Origin: Acidovorax sp. HMWF029
GTDB lineage: Bacteria > Pseudomonadota > Gammaproteobacteria > Burkholderiales > Burkholderiaceae_C
Assembly: GCF_003060895.1 (NCBI RefSeq)
Contig: NZ_QAIH01000285.1
Location: 16,848 to 58,375, forward strand
Reading direction: 5' to 3'
Length of the DNA: 41,528 nt
Each line of letters opens with the position of its first letter. Position 1 is the stretch's first letter. The translations under genes and the position numbers were made by a program. This document shows, piece after piece, positions 17,202 through 26,437 of this stretch. The notes beneath the pieces were generated by a model. It was not told the origin of the DNA and searched no databases. It worked only from the letters and a program-made list of their open reading frames with translations.

Positions 17202-17450
17202 TTATTTTGCAGCATCCTCAGGCATGGGGCGCGCCTGCTGCATCAGGCCTTCCATTTGCTGCTTGACCTGCTGCTGCATCTGCTGGCTTTGCTCGCGCAC
17301 GGTGGCCGGTGGTGCCGATGCGGGTGCGGCCCCCGGGGCTGTCTGCAGCGCGGGCACCGGGGCGCGCGTGGCCGACAACTGCTTTTTGGCCAGCAGGCCC
17401 ACGATGGCCAGCACCACGACCAGCCCCACCAATCCAAACACTGCACGCAT
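17202..17450 (-). CDS. Small single-span membrane protein
   Basis: An 82-residue protein with one N-terminal membrane helix (AVFGLVGLVVVLAIVGLLA) and a hydrophilic tail: first Ala/Pro-rich, then a Gln-rich segment likely to be helical (REQSQQMQQQVKQQMEGLMQQ). AAGGAG stands 7 bases before the ATG at 17450, which fixes the start. I do not recognise a family. It lies 61 bp upstream of the tadA fusion, separated by repeat copy B, and could be cotranscribed with it. Confidence 0.7.
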   Translation of the reverse strand: MRAVFGLVGLVVVLAIVGLLAKKQLSATRAPVPALQTAPGAAPASAPPATVREQSQQMQQQVKQQMEGLMQQARPMPEDAAK

Positions 17451-17521
17451 AAGACTGCTCCTTGCCGGGCACCAACCGCCCGTTGGCCAAGCGCCCGACT
17501 GTAAATGCAAACCCCGCACAT

Positions 17522-17550
17522 AAATAAAAACGGCCACACGCGGCGGCCGT
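17522..17550 (-). terminator. Rho-independent terminator after the ABC solute-binding protein gene
   Basis: On the minus strand ACGGCC (17550-17545) pairs with GGCCGT (17535-17530), followed by TTTTTATTTA. It lies 27 bp past the stop at 17577. Confidence 0.75.
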
Positions 17551-17576
17551 TGGAGGTTTCGCTGACGAAGCAGGCG

Positions 17577-18731
17577 TTAATTCAGCGCCACGCGGCTGCC
17601 GTCCTTGAAGGTGTAGAGCGTCACGGCGGGCGTGGTCAGCTCGCCCTTGGCGGTGAAGGCGATGTTCGCCGTCACGCCCTTGTACTCGGTCTTGGCCAGG
17701 AACGGGGTGAACACCTTGGGGTCCACCGAGTTGGCGCGTTTCATGGCGTCGGCCAGCACCATGGCAGCGTCATAGGCATAGGGGCTATAGATCTGGAACT
17801 GGCCGGGGAACTTGGCGTCGTAGCGCTTCTTCCAGTCGGCACCGCCCTGCATCTTGTCCACCGATGCGCCGCCAGTGGCGCAAGTCACGTTCTTGAGCGC
17901 CGGGGTCTTGCCCGCCAGCTCGGGCAGTTTTTCCGTGCACAGCGCGTCGCCACCAAAATACTTCACGTTGCCCAGACCCAGCTGCTCCATCTGGCGCAGC
18001 ATGGGGCCGGCTTGCGCGTCCAGGCCGCCGTAGAAGATGGCGTCGGGCTTTTTGTTCTTGATGGCGGTGAGGATGGCCATGAAGTCGGTGGCCTTGTCGT
18101 TGGTGAACTCCTCGGCCACCACCTTCAGGCCCTTTTGTTGCGCCGTGGCCTTGAAGACCGAGGCCACGCCCTGACCGTAGGCCGTGCGGTCATCAATGAT
18201 GGCCACGCTCTTGAGCTTCTGGTGGTCGGCACCAAACAGCGCCAGCGCCGCGCCCAGCGCGTTGTCGTTGGCGATCAGGCGGAAGGTGGTCTTGTGACCG
18301 GGCCGGGTCAGATCGGGGTTGGAGGCCGATGCCGTGATGTGCGGCAGGTCGCATTTGGCGTAGATGGCCGATGCGGGGATGGACGTGCCCGACTGCAGGT
18401 GGCCGACCACGCCCGCCACCTTCTGGTCGCACAGCTTCTGCGCCACGGCAGTGGCCTGGCGCGGGTCGCCTGCGTCGTCTTCGGCCGCAATTTCAAACTT
18501 GATCTTCTTGCCGCCGATGACGAGGTTCTGGGCGTTCAGGTCGTCGATGGCCAGGCGCACACCGTTTTCAGTGTCTTTGCCGATGTGGGCAATGCCGCCC
18601 GACACGGGGCCGGCGTGGGCGATCTTGACGGTCTGCACGTCTTGCGCAGAGGCCATGCTGGCGGCCAGGGCAACGGCGGTCAGGGCAGAAATTCGGAACA
18701 GGGGCAAGAAAGCAAAAACGGGGCGCAGCAC
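17577..18731 (-). CDS. Branched-chain amino acid-type ABC transporter substrate-binding protein (LivK-like)
   Basis: A 384-residue periplasmic protein of the Peripla_BP_6 (LivJ/LivK) group. The signal peptide ends ASMASA, giving a mature start QDVQTVKIAHAGPVSGG. Typical features are the early GPVSG...GKDTENGVRLAIDDLN block, VVGHLQSGTSIPAS, and SPYAYDAAMVLADAMKRA near the end. It starts at a GTG (18731) with GGAG about 10 bases upstream. No permease or ATPase genes adjoin it, so it either serves a transporter encoded elsewhere or is an orphan. It should bind branched-chain amino acids or related small ligands; the exact ligand is unknown. An inverted repeat at 18766-18790 lies in its promoter region. 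Confidence 0.9.
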   Translation of the reverse strand: MLRPVFAFLPLFRISALTAVALAASMASAQDVQTVKIAHAGPVSGGIAHIGKDTENGVRLAIDDLNAQNLVIGGKKIKFEIAAEDDAGDPRQATAVAQKLCDQKVAGVVGHLQSGTSIPASAIYAKCDLPHITASASNPDLTRPGHKTTFRLIANDNALGAALALFGADHQKLKSVAIIDDRTAYGQGVASVFKATAQQKGLKVVAEEFTNDKATDFMAILTAIKNKKPDAIFYGGLDAQAGPMLRQMEQLGLGNVKYFGGDALCTEKLPELAGKTPALKNVTCATGGASVDKMQGGADWKKRYDAKFPGQFQIYSPYAYDAAMVLADAMKRANSVDPKVFTPFLAKTEYKGVTANIAFTAKGELTTPAVTLYTFKDGSRVALN

Positions 18732-18765
18732 GGTACAGAGTCTCCTGGGTCAGTCAAGGCAACAT

Positions 18766-18790
18766 GTTGTGCACCGGACTTGTACACAAC
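18766..18790. promoter_or_regulatory. Inverted repeat, possible operator
   Basis: GTTGTGCAC (18766-18774) and GTACACAAC (18782-18790) form a 9-bp inverted repeat with one mismatch and a 7-base centre. It lies 35 bp upstream of the solute-binding protein start and 137 bp upstream of the rlhA-like gene, where a repressor or activator could bind. The protein is unknown. Confidence 0.4.
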
Positions 18791-18926
18791 AAAGTCGGCA
18801 TCCTAGCCACCCAGGCGACCGTTTTCCTGAATGGGCAAGCAGACTTAGCAATTTGCTCCGCCATTAACCGCGCTAATAACTCCAGCGCCCACCGCGCGGC
18901 AAAGCGCGCTGGGATAATCGGCACCC

Positions 18927-20930
18927 ATGTCTCTCCTGCCCCACCAGCTCGAACTGCTCTCCCCCGCGCGCGATGCCGACATTGGCATCGAAGCCATCAA
19001 CCACGGCGCTGACGCCGTCTACATCGGCGGCCCCGCATTTGGCGCCCGCGCCAGCGCGGGCAACGACATCCGGGACATCGAGCGCCTGGTGAAACACGCG
19101 CACCGCTTCAACAGCCGCATCTTCATCACGCTCAACACCATCTTGCGCGATGACGAACTGGAGGCCGCGCGCCAAATGGCCTGGCAGGTGTACGAGGCGG
19201 GCGCTGACGCGCTCATCATCCAGGACATGGGGCTCTTGGAAATCGACCTGCCCCCCATCCAGCTGCATGCCAGCACCCAGACCGACATCCGCACGCCCGA
19301 AAAAGCGCGCTTTCTGCAGGACGCGGGCCTGTCGCAGATCGTGCTGGCACGCGAACTGACAGTGCAGCAGATTGCCGCCGTGCACAAGGCGCTAGGCCCG
19401 GTCGATGCGCCCGGCCGCGCCAACATCGAGTTCTTCATCCACGGCGCGCTGTGCGTGGCCTACAGCGGCCAGTGCAACATCAGCCATGCGCAGACGGGCC
19501 GCAGCGCCAACCGGGGCGACTGCAGCCAGGCCTGCCGCCTGCCCTACCAGGTGACGGACGCGCAGGGCCGCTTCATTGCGCACGACAAACACGTGCTGAG
19601 CATGAAAGACAACAACCAGAGCGACAACCTGCGCGCCCTCATCGACGCGGGTGTGCGCAGCTTCAAGATCGAAGGGCGCTACAAGGACATGGGCTATGTG
19701 AAGAACATCACCGCCCACTACCGCACGTTGCTCGACGAAATCATCGAGGAGCGCGAGGCCCAGGGCCGGCCGCTGGGCCGCTCATCCAGCGGCAGCACCA
19801 CCTTCACCTTCACGCCCGACCCGCTACAGAACTTCAATCGCGAGTTCACCGACTACTTCGTGACCGGCCGCAAGGAAGACATCGGCGCGTTCGACACCCC
19901 CAAGAACCCGGGCCAGGCCATCGGCTGGGTGACCAAGGTGGGCCCCGACTTTGTGGAGCTGGAAGTGAGCGACCCCGCCACCGTGCTGCACAACGGCGAC
20001 GGGCTGTGCTATTACGACCTGCACAAGGAACTGGTGGGCATGGCTATCAACGTGGCAGAGCCCGTATCCGCACGCAGTGTGACCCAGTGGCGCGTTTACC
20101 CCAAGGACCCGATGGAAGGCTTCAAGGACCTGCGCAAGGGCACCGAAGTCAACCGCAACCGCGACATGGACTGGGTACGCACGCTGGAGAAAAAGTCCAG
20201 CGACCGCCGCATCGGCCTGTGGGCGCACCTGAGCGAAACGCCTAGTGGCTTCAGCCTGATGCTGACCGACGAAGACGGCAACGTGGGCTGCGCCGAGGTA
20301 CAGCAGCCGCATCAACCCGCCACCGATGCGACCAAGGCCGAAGCCAGCCTGCGCGAGCAACTGGGCCGCTTCGGCACCACGGTGTTTGCGGTGCATGACA
20401 TTGCGCTGCAGCTCTCGCAGCCGTGGTTTGTGCCCGCGTCGGTGCTCAACGCCCTGCGCCGCGATGCCGTGGCTGACCTGGAGGCCAACCGCGCCCGCAA
20501 CTTTGCCCGCCTGCCGCGCGCCACGCCGGTGGAGCCCCCTGCGCCCTACCCCGAGGACACGCTCTCCTTCTTGGGCAACGTGTTCAACCACAAGGCGCAC
20601 GACTTTTATGTGCGCCACGGCGTGAAGGTGATCGACGCTGCCTACGAGGCGCACGAAGAGGAAGGCGAAGTCAGCCTCATGATCACCAAGCACTGCGTGC
20701 GCTTCTCCATGAGCCTGTGCCCCAAGCAGGCCAAGGGCGTGACGGGCGTGCAGGGCACGATCAAGGCCGAACCCTTGATGTTGATCAATGGCAAGGAGAA
20801 GCTGACCTTGCGCTTTGACTGCAAGCCTTGTGAAATGCATGTGGTGGGCAAGATCAAGCGCCAGGTGCTGAACCAGGCCAAAGAGATCCCCCTGACTTTC
20901 TACAAAGCCCGGCCGCAGAACGCGCACTGA
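18927..20930 (+). CDS. rlhA: U32 family protein, 23S rRNA C2501 hydroxylase-like (RlhA/YdcP)
   Basis: A 667-residue protein with the length and order of E. coli RlhA (YdcP), which makes 5-hydroxycytidine at 23S rRNA position 2501 in a prephenate- and iron-linked reaction. The N-terminal U32 domain begins ELLSPARDADIGIEAINHGADAVYIGG. IHGALCVAYSGQCNISH and NRGDCSQACRLPY give four cysteines (176, 183, 199, 203) suited to an iron-sulfur cluster. SFKIEGRYKDMGYVKNITAHYR follows, and the C-terminal part contains SLMITKHCVRFSMSLCPKQ and RFDCKPCEMHV with more cysteines. Family assignment is firm; the rRNA role is by similarity. It has its own upstream region and is followed after 42 bp by the ATPase. 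Confidence 0.88.
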   Translation: MSLLPHQLELLSPARDADIGIEAINHGADAVYIGGPAFGARASAGNDIRDIERLVKHAHRFNSRIFITLNTILRDDELEAARQMAWQVYEAGADALIIQDMGLLEIDLPPIQLHASTQTDIRTPEKARFLQDAGLSQIVLARELTVQQIAAVHKALGPVDAPGRANIEFFIHGALCVAYSGQCNISHAQTGRSANRGDCSQACRLPYQVTDAQGRFIAHDKHVLSMKDNNQSDNLRALIDAGVRSFKIEGRYKDMGYVKNITAHYRTLLDEIIEEREAQGRPLGRSSSGSTTFTFTPDPLQNFNREFTDYFVTGRKEDIGAFDTPKNPGQAIGWVTKVGPDFVELEVSDPATVLHNGDGLCYYDLHKELVGMAINVAEPVSARSVTQWRVYPKDPMEGFKDLRKGTEVNRNRDMDWVRTLEKKSSDRRIGLWAHLSETPSGFSLMLTDEDGNVGCAEVQQPHQPATDATKAEASLREQLGRFGTTVFAVHDIALQLSQPWFVPASVLNALRRDAVADLEANRARNFARLPRATPVEPPAPYPEDTLSFLGNVFNHKAHDFYVRHGVKVIDAAYEAHEEEGEVSLMITKHCVRFSMSLCPKQAKGVTGVQGTIKAEPLMLINGKEKLTLRFDCKPCEMHVVGKIKRQVLNQAKEIPLTFYKARPQNAH

Positions 20931-20946
20931 CGCACTGACGCACTGG
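20923..20946. repeat. Short octamer tandem repeat over the rlhA stop codon
   Basis: CGCACTGA, CGCACTGA, CGCACTGG in tandem. The first copy holds the TGA stop of the rlhA-like gene; extra copies would not change the protein. Confidence 0.75.
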
Positions 20947-20972
20947 CGTGCGGCCTCTGTCCTGATTGCCGC

Positions 20973-23666
20973 ATGCCCCCTACCCAAGCCCCCCACCTGC
21001 ATCCTGCCGAGGCCGTTGCCCAGGCGCACGGTGTCGATCCTGACGCAGGCCTGCATGCCGACGAGGCCCAGCGCCGCAGCGCCACCCATGGCGCCAACGA
21101 GTTGGCGGCATCGCAAGACCATCCCTGGTGGCACCTGCTGGCCGACCAGTTCAAGGACTTCATGGTGCTGGTGCTGCTGGGTGCGGCGGTCATCTCGGGT
21201 CTGGTGGGCGAAGTCACCGACACGCTGGTGATCCTCGTCATCGTGGTGCTCAACGCTGTCATCGGCTTTGTGCAGGCCTGGCGCGCCGACCAGGCCATGG
21301 CGGCACTGCGCCAACTGGCGGCGGCGCACGCCACCGTGCTGCGCGGCGGTGCGGTGCAGGTGGTGCCAGCCACCACACTGGTGCCTGGCGACATCGTGCT
21401 GCTGGAGGCGGGCAACCAGATCCCCGCCGACCTGCGGCTGATCGAGATTGCGCAGCTGCAGGTGGATGAATCGGCCCTCACGGGCGAGTCCGTCACCGTG
21501 GCGAAACAGACCGAGGCACTGGCTGCCGAGGATGTGGGCGCACTGGGCGACCGCACCAACATGGCCTTCAAGGGCACCACGGCCACGCATGGCAGGGCAC
21601 GCGGCCTGGTGGTGGCCACCGGCATGCACACCGAGCTGGGCAAGGTGGCCACGCTGCTAGACACCGGCGACCGCAGCACGCCGCTGCAACTGCGCCTTGC
21701 AGCCTTCGGCAAGCGCCTGGCGATTGCGGTGCTGGGCATCTGCGCGGTGATTTTTGTGGTGGGTGTGCTGCGCGGCGAGGCACCGCTGCTCATGGCCCTT
21801 ACTGCCATCAGCCTGGCCGTGGCCGCCATCCCCGAGGCGCTGCCCGCCGTGGTCACCGTGCTGCTTGCCTTGGGCGCGCGCCGCATGGTGGCCGTGCATG
21901 CGCTGGTGCGGCGCCTGCCTTCGGTCGAAACCCTGGGCTCAGTCACCACCATCTGCTCGGACAAGACCGGCACCCTCACGCAAAACCGCATGCATGCCGA
22001 GCTGCTGATGGCCCACGGCGTGCGCTGGGTGCCTGGCGACTCCCTGCCCGGCCCCGCCCATGCCGAAGCCCTGCGCGCCGCCGCGCTGTGCAACGACGCC
22101 ACCCTGCAGGCAAAAAACGATGAGGGCGAGTCGGCCAACCACTGGCAGGGCGACCCCACCGAAACCGCGCTGGTGCTGGCCGCGCACGCAGGCGGACTGG
22201 ACAAGGCCCAGCTCGACGTCGCCTGGCCGCGCGTGCAGGAGCAGCCCTTTGACTCCGACCGCAAGCGCATGACGACCTTCCACCGCACGGCTGAAGGCTT
22301 TGTGGCCTATACCAAGGGCGCGCCGGAGTCGGTGTTGCCGCGCTGCACCGCGCACTGGACGCCCGACGGCGCTGCCGCACTCGACACCGCCAAGGTACTC
22401 GCCACCGCCCAGCAACTCGCCGCCCAAGGCCTGCGGGTGCTGGCACTGGCGCGCCGCAGCCACGCCCGCCTGCCGGACACCAACGACATCGACGCGGTAG
22501 AAAACCAGCTGGAGCTGCTGGGCCTGATCGCCCTCATCGACCCACCCCGTGCCGAGGCGAAGGCGGCAGTGCGCGACTGCATCAGCGCAGGCATCACGCC
22601 GGTCATGATCACCGGCGATCACCCCGCCACAGCGCGCGCCATTGCGCACCGGCTTGGTATCGTCACCAGCACCGACGCGCCCGTGCTCACCGGCGCTGAC
22701 CTGGCCACGCTGGACGATGCCGCCCTGCGCGCGCGGGTGGAGCAAGTGCACGTGTATGCCCGCGTGGACCCGGCGCAGAAGATCCGCATCGTCGAGGCGC
22801 TGCAGGCCCAGGGCCACTTCGTGGCCATGACAGGCGACGGCGTGAACGACGCCCCGGCGCTCAAGCGCGCCGACATCGGCATTGCCATGGGCCTGGGTGG
22901 CACAGACGTGGCACGCGAGGCATCCAGCCTGGTGCTGCTGGACGACAACTTCGCCACCATCGTTGCCGCCGTGCGTGAAGGCCGCCGCATCTACGACAAC
23001 ATCCGCAAGTTTGTTCGCTACGCGATGACGGGCAACTCGGGCGAGATCTGGACCATCTTCCTCGCGCCGCTGTTGCTGCTGCCCATTCCGCTGCTGCCCA
23101 TCCACATCCTTTGGGTCAACCTCGTCACCGACGGCCTGCCCGGCCTGGCGCTGGCGGCAGAGCCCGCCGAGCGCGGCATCATGCAGCGCCCGCCCCGCGC
23201 ACCACGCGAGAGCCTGTTTGCCCACGGTATGTGGCAGCACATTCTGGGCGTGGGCCTGCTGATTGGCGGGCTGTGTCTGGCGGTGCAGGCCTGGGCCCTG
23301 CACACCGGCCACGCGCATTGGCAAACCATGGTGTTCACCGTGCTCACGCTGGCGCAGATGGCACATGTGATCGCCATCCGGTCCGAGTCCGAACCCATCT
23401 GGCGGCTGGGCCTCTTGAGCAACCGCCCGCTGCTGGGCGCCGTGCTGCTCACGTTTGCGCTGCAGTTGGCCACCATTTATGTACCCTGGCTCAACCCCAT
23501 CTTCCACACCGAACCGCTGAGCCTGGGCGAGCTGGCGCTGTGCATTGGCGCTGCGCTGGTGGTGCTGGTGGTGGTGGAAACTGAAAAATTCTGGCGACGC
23601 AGCCGGCAGGCACAGCACACGCGCGCCGAACCCGCAGACAGCGCGATGGACGAGCCCGCTGGCTAA
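20973..23666 (+). CDS. P2-type cation-transporting ATPase (calcium-ATPase-like)
   Basis: An 897-residue P-type ATPase. The actuator domain has TGES (170-173), the phosphorylation site is SDKTGTLTQNRM with Asp330, and the hinge is AMTGDGVNDAPALKRADIGIAMG. Membrane helix 4 contains AAIPEALPAVV (284-294) and helix 6 contains WVNLVTDGLPGLAL, with Asn and Asp placed as in site II of PMR1/LMCA1-type calcium pumps. No N-terminal heavy-metal domain or CPC motif is present, so a copper or zinc pump is unlikely. It has the ten helices expected, with four at the C-terminus. It should export Ca2+ or Mn2+; the ion is inferred. It follows the rlhA-like gene by 42 bp. Confidence 0.88.
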   Translation: MPPTQAPHLHPAEAVAQAHGVDPDAGLHADEAQRRSATHGANELAASQDHPWWHLLADQFKDFMVLVLLGAAVISGLVGEVTDTLVILVIVVLNAVIGFVQAWRADQAMAALRQLAAAHATVLRGGAVQVVPATTLVPGDIVLLEAGNQIPADLRLIEIAQLQVDESALTGESVTVAKQTEALAAEDVGALGDRTNMAFKGTTATHGRARGLVVATGMHTELGKVATLLDTGDRSTPLQLRLAAFGKRLAIAVLGICAVIFVVGVLRGEAPLLMALTAISLAVAAIPEALPAVVTVLLALGARRMVAVHALVRRLPSVETLGSVTTICSDKTGTLTQNRMHAELLMAHGVRWVPGDSLPGPAHAEALRAAALCNDATLQAKNDEGESANHWQGDPTETALVLAAHAGGLDKAQLDVAWPRVQEQPFDSDRKRMTTFHRTAEGFVAYTKGAPESVLPRCTAHWTPDGAAALDTAKVLATAQQLAAQGLRVLALARRSHARLPDTNDIDAVENQLELLGLIALIDPPRAEAKAAVRDCISAGITPVMITGDHPATARAIAHRLGIVTSTDAPVLTGADLATLDDAALRARVEQVHVYARVDPAQKIRIVEALQAQGHFVAMTGDGVNDAPALKRADIGIAMGLGGTDVAREASSLVLLDDNFATIVAAVREGRRIYDNIRKFVRYAMTGNSGEIWTIFLAPLLLLPIPLLPIHILWVNLVTDGLPGLALAAEPAERGIMQRPPRAPRESLFAHGMWQHILGVGLLIGGLCLAVQAWALHTGHAHWQTMVFTVLTLAQMAHVIAIRSESEPIWRLGLLSNRPLLGAVLLTFALQLATIYVPWLNPIFHTEPLSLGELALCIGAALVVLVVVETEKFWRRSRQAQHTRAEPADSAMDEPAG

Positions 23667-23841
23667 GAGCAAGAGCGCCCACGGCGCACAAGAACGTCAT
23701 AAGCACATAGCCAACGATTCGATGACGCCCAGAGCCAGCGGTGCCAGAATGGCCCGCGCCGTTGGTACATCGCGCCTCGCCCAGTCAGGGGTGGCGCCCG
23801 ATTGCACCACTCCCTTCCCCTCAACGAAAGAGACTGCCTTC

Positions 23842-25125
23842 ATGAAAATCGAGACCCTGGCCGTGCACGCAGGCTACAGCCCCGACCCCACCACCAAGGC
23901 CGTGGCCGTGCCCATCTACCAGACGGTGGCCTATGCGTTTGACAGCGCCCAACATGGCGCCGACCTGTTCGATTTGAAGGTACCGGGCAACATCTACACC
24001 CGCATCATGAACCCGACGACCGACGTGCTTGAAAAGCGCGTCGCGGCGCTGGAAGGCGGCATCGCTGCGCTGGCCGTGGCCTCGGGCATGGCCGCCATCA
24101 CCTACGCCATCCAGACCATTGCCGAGGCGGGCGACAACATCGTGTCTGCCAGCACGCTGTATGGCGGCACCTACAACCTGTTTGCCCACACGCTGCCGCA
24201 GCAAGGCATCACCACCCGCTTTGCTGACCCGCGCGACCCGGCCAGCTTTGCGCAGCACATCGATGCGCGCACCAAGGCCATCTTCATCGAGTCCATCGGC
24301 AACCCGCTGGGCAACGTGACCGACATCGCGGCCATCGCCAAAGTGGCGCACGACCACGGCGTGCCGCTGATCGTGGACAACACCGTGCCCAGCCCCTACC
24401 TGCTGCGCCCCATCGAGCATGGTGCCGACATCGTGGTGCACTCGCTCACCAAGTACCTGGGTGGCCACGGCAACAGCGTGGGCGGCGCGATTGTGGACAG
24501 CGGCAAGTTCCCCTGGGCCGAGCACAAGGCGCGTTTCCCTCGCCTGAACGAACCCGATGTGAGCTACCACGGTGTGGTCTACACCGAAGCCCTGGGGCCT
24601 GCCGCCTTCATCGGCCGCGCGCGTGTGGTGCCGCTGCGCAACACGGGTGCTGCGCTGTCGCCGCAAAGCGCCTTCCTCATCCTGCAAGGCATTGAGACCC
24701 TGGCCCTGCGCATGGACCGCATCTGCGACAACACGCTGGCCCTGGCACAGTACCTGCAAAGCCACCCCAAGGTGGAATGGGTGCGCTACGCCGGTTTGCC
24801 AGACCACCCCGACCATGCACTGGTGCAGCGCCAGTCGGGCGGCAAGGCGTCGGGCATTTTGAGCTTTGGCCTCAAGAGCACCGATGCCGACCCGCGGGCG
24901 GCGGGAGCGCGTTTCCTCGACGCACTGCAGCTCTTCACGCGCCTGGTCAACATCGGCGATGCGAAGTCGCTGGCGACACACCCGGCGTCCACCACCCACC
25001 GCCAGCTCAACCCCGAAGAGCTGGCCAAGGCGGGTGTGAGCGAGAGCATGGTGCGCCTGTCGGTCGGCATCGAGCACATCGACGACCTGCGGGCCGACCT
25101 GGTGCAGGCACTGGAGAAGGTGTAA
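23842..25125 (+). CDS. metY: O-acetylhomoserine sulfhydrylase (MetY)
   Basis: A 427-residue PLP enzyme of the Cys/Met metabolism family that makes homocysteine from O-acetylhomoserine and sulfide. It has [22 protein letters not shown] (52-73), [20 protein letters not shown] (178-190), and the PLP lysine Lys204 in [16 protein letters not shown]. Length and the [11 protein letters not shown] and [12 protein letters not shown] segments favour MetY over MetB or MetZ. I chose the ATG at 23842, which follows GAAAGAG with fair spacing; the frame continues upstream into the ATPase gene only as a shadow. The 175-bp leader has no riboswitch that I can recognise. The egtB gene converges on it. Confidence 0.92.
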   Translation: MKIETLAVHAGYSPDPTTKAVAVPIYQTVAYAFDSAQHGADLFDLKVPGNIYTRIMNPTTDVLEKRVAALEGGIAALAVASGMAAITYAIQTIAEAGDNIVSASTLYGGTYNLFAHTLPQQGITTRFADPRDPASFAQHIDARTKAIFIESIGNPLGNVTDIAAIAKVAHDHGVPLIVDNTVPSPYLLRPIEHGADIVVHSLTKYLGGHGNSVGGAIVDSGKFPWAEHKARFPRLNEPDVSYHGVVYTEALGPAAFIGRARVVPLRNTGAALSPQSAFLILQGIETLALRMDRICDNTLALAQYLQSHPKVEWVRYAGLPDHPDHALVQRQSGGKASGILSFGLKSTDADPRAAGARFLDALQLFTRLVNIGDAKSLATHPASTTHRQLNPEELAKAGVSESMVRLSVGIEHIDDLRADLVQALEKV

Positions 25126-25142
25126 GGTCGAAAGTTTGAAGC

Positions 25143-25197
25143 TTTTTAGGCCGTTACCGCGCGATGGCCATGCCTTTTTGGCTATCAAATAAATAGC
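25143..25197 (-). repeat. Interspersed ~55-bp repeat, copy C
   Basis: Opposite in orientation to copies A, B and D on this strand: TTTTAGGCCGTTACCGCGC at the left and GGCTATCAAATAAATAGC at the right. It fills the gap between the convergent metY and egtB genes and stops 1 base short of the egtB stop codon. Confidence 0.65.
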
Positions 25198-25198
25198 A

Positions 25199-26428
25199 CT
25201 ATAGGTCCCTGGCCAGCCGCAGCCCCGTGAACTGCCAGCGTGCCGTAGCGGGAAAGAAGTTGCGGTAGCTGCTGCGCGCATGGCCTGCCGGTGTGGCGCA
25301 GGAGCTGCCGCGCAGCACGTACTGGTTGACCATGAACTTGCCGTTGTATTCGCCCACCGCGCCTTCGGCCACGCGAAAGCCGGGGTACGCTGCGTAGCTC
25401 GACTGGGTCCACTGCCAGGCGGTGCCAAACAGCTGATCCGGGCCATTGGTGGGTGCCTGCTGCGCGGCGTGTTCCCATTCGGCCTCGGTGGGCAGGCGTG
25501 CGCCCGCCCAGCGGGCATAGGCTTCAGCCTCGTAGTACGACAGGTGGAGCGCGGGCTGCGCCGCCTGCAGGGGCTGCAACCCCGCCAGCGTGAACACCTG
25601 CCAGGGACCGCCGTCGCCCTGACGGTGCCAGTACAGCGGGTGTTCAACCCCCTGCACCACGCGCCAGTCCCAGCCCTCGGCCAGCCAATGGGCGGGTTGC
25701 TGGTAGCCCCCAGCATCCACAAACGCCAGCCACTCGCCGCAGGTGACCAGCCGCGAGGCCAGCGCATACGGCGCGAGATAGCAGCGGTGGCGCGGGCTTT
25801 CGTTGTCAAAGGCAAATCCGGCGCCTTTGTGGCCGATGTCCACCAGCCCTCCCTCCACACGCACCCAGCCTGGGGGCGCAGCAGCGGGGGTGATGGCGGC
25901 GTCACCCACCGGAAGGGTGGCATCGCAATAGGCCGGGAAGATGGGATTGCACGACAGCAGGTGCTTGATGTCGGTGAGCAACAGCTCCTGATGTTGCTGT
26001 TCGTGCTGCAAGCCTAGCTCGACGAGGGCACCCAACGCGTCGTTCTGCAGCACGGTGGGCATGAGCCGCGCCACGCGCCGGTCCACATCGGCGCGATAGG
26101 CCAGCACCTCGGCCAGCGCCGGCCGCGTAAGCAGGCCCCGTTGCGGGCGCGGGTGCTTGGCCCCGACGCCGTTGTAGTAGGAATTGAACAGCACACGAAA
26201 TGCGGGGTTGAACGGCGCAAAACCCGGCTCGTGCGCCTCCAGCACAAAGGTCTCGAAAAACCAGGAGGTGTGCGCCAGATGCCACTTGGCAGGGCTGGCA
26301 TCGGGCATGGACTGCGCGCCGCAGTCCTCGGCCGTCAGGGGCGCAACCAGGGCCATGGTGTGGTTGCGTACAGCGGCATAACGCGACAGCAGCACGGTGA
26401 GCGAAGAACCAGTGTCCATGGTGGTCAT
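25199..26428 (-). CDS. egtB: Ergothioneine sulfoxide synthase EgtB
   Basis: A 409-residue non-heme iron enzyme that joins hercynine to a thiol (cysteine or gamma-glutamylcysteine) with oxygen. The N-terminal DinB-like domain has SPAKWHLAHTSWFFETF (45-61) and LQHEQQHQELLLTD, giving the iron histidines (His of WHLAH, His142 and His146). The C-terminal FGE-sulfatase-like domain has FDNESPRHRCYLAPYALASRLVT, RLPTEAEWEHAA, and the ending NQYVLRGSSCATPAGHARSSYRNFF. It starts at the ATG at 26428, 9 bp after egtD, so the two form an operon. No egtC or egtE gene is in the window, so the route of the last steps is open. Confidence 0.92.
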   Translation of the reverse strand: MTTMDTGSSLTVLLSRYAAVRNHTMALVAPLTAEDCGAQSMPDASPAKWHLAHTSWFFETFVLEAHEPGFAPFNPAFRVLFNSYYNGVGAKHPRPQRGLLTRPALAEVLAYRADVDRRVARLMPTVLQNDALGALVELGLQHEQQHQELLLTDIKHLLSCNPIFPAYCDATLPVGDAAITPAAAPPGWVRVEGGLVDIGHKGAGFAFDNESPRHRCYLAPYALASRLVTCGEWLAFVDAGGYQQPAHWLAEGWDWRVVQGVEHPLYWHRQGDGGPWQVFTLAGLQPLQAAQPALHLSYYEAEAYARWAGARLPTEAEWEHAAQQAPTNGPDQLFGTAWQWTQSSYAAYPGFRVAEGAVGEYNGKFMVNQYVLRGSSCATPAGHARSSYRNFFPATARWQFTGLRLARDL

Positions 26429-26437
26429 ACAAAACCT

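Noticed and set aside
19824-21629. 601-codon frame on the minus strand across rlhA and the ATPase
   Set aside because: Antisense shadow spanning two real genes; His/Gln/Val-rich translation without any family features.
23667-23841. Possible riboswitch in the metY leader
   Set aside because: I looked for SAM- or SAH-type paired elements and an anti-terminator and could not fold a convincing one by eye.
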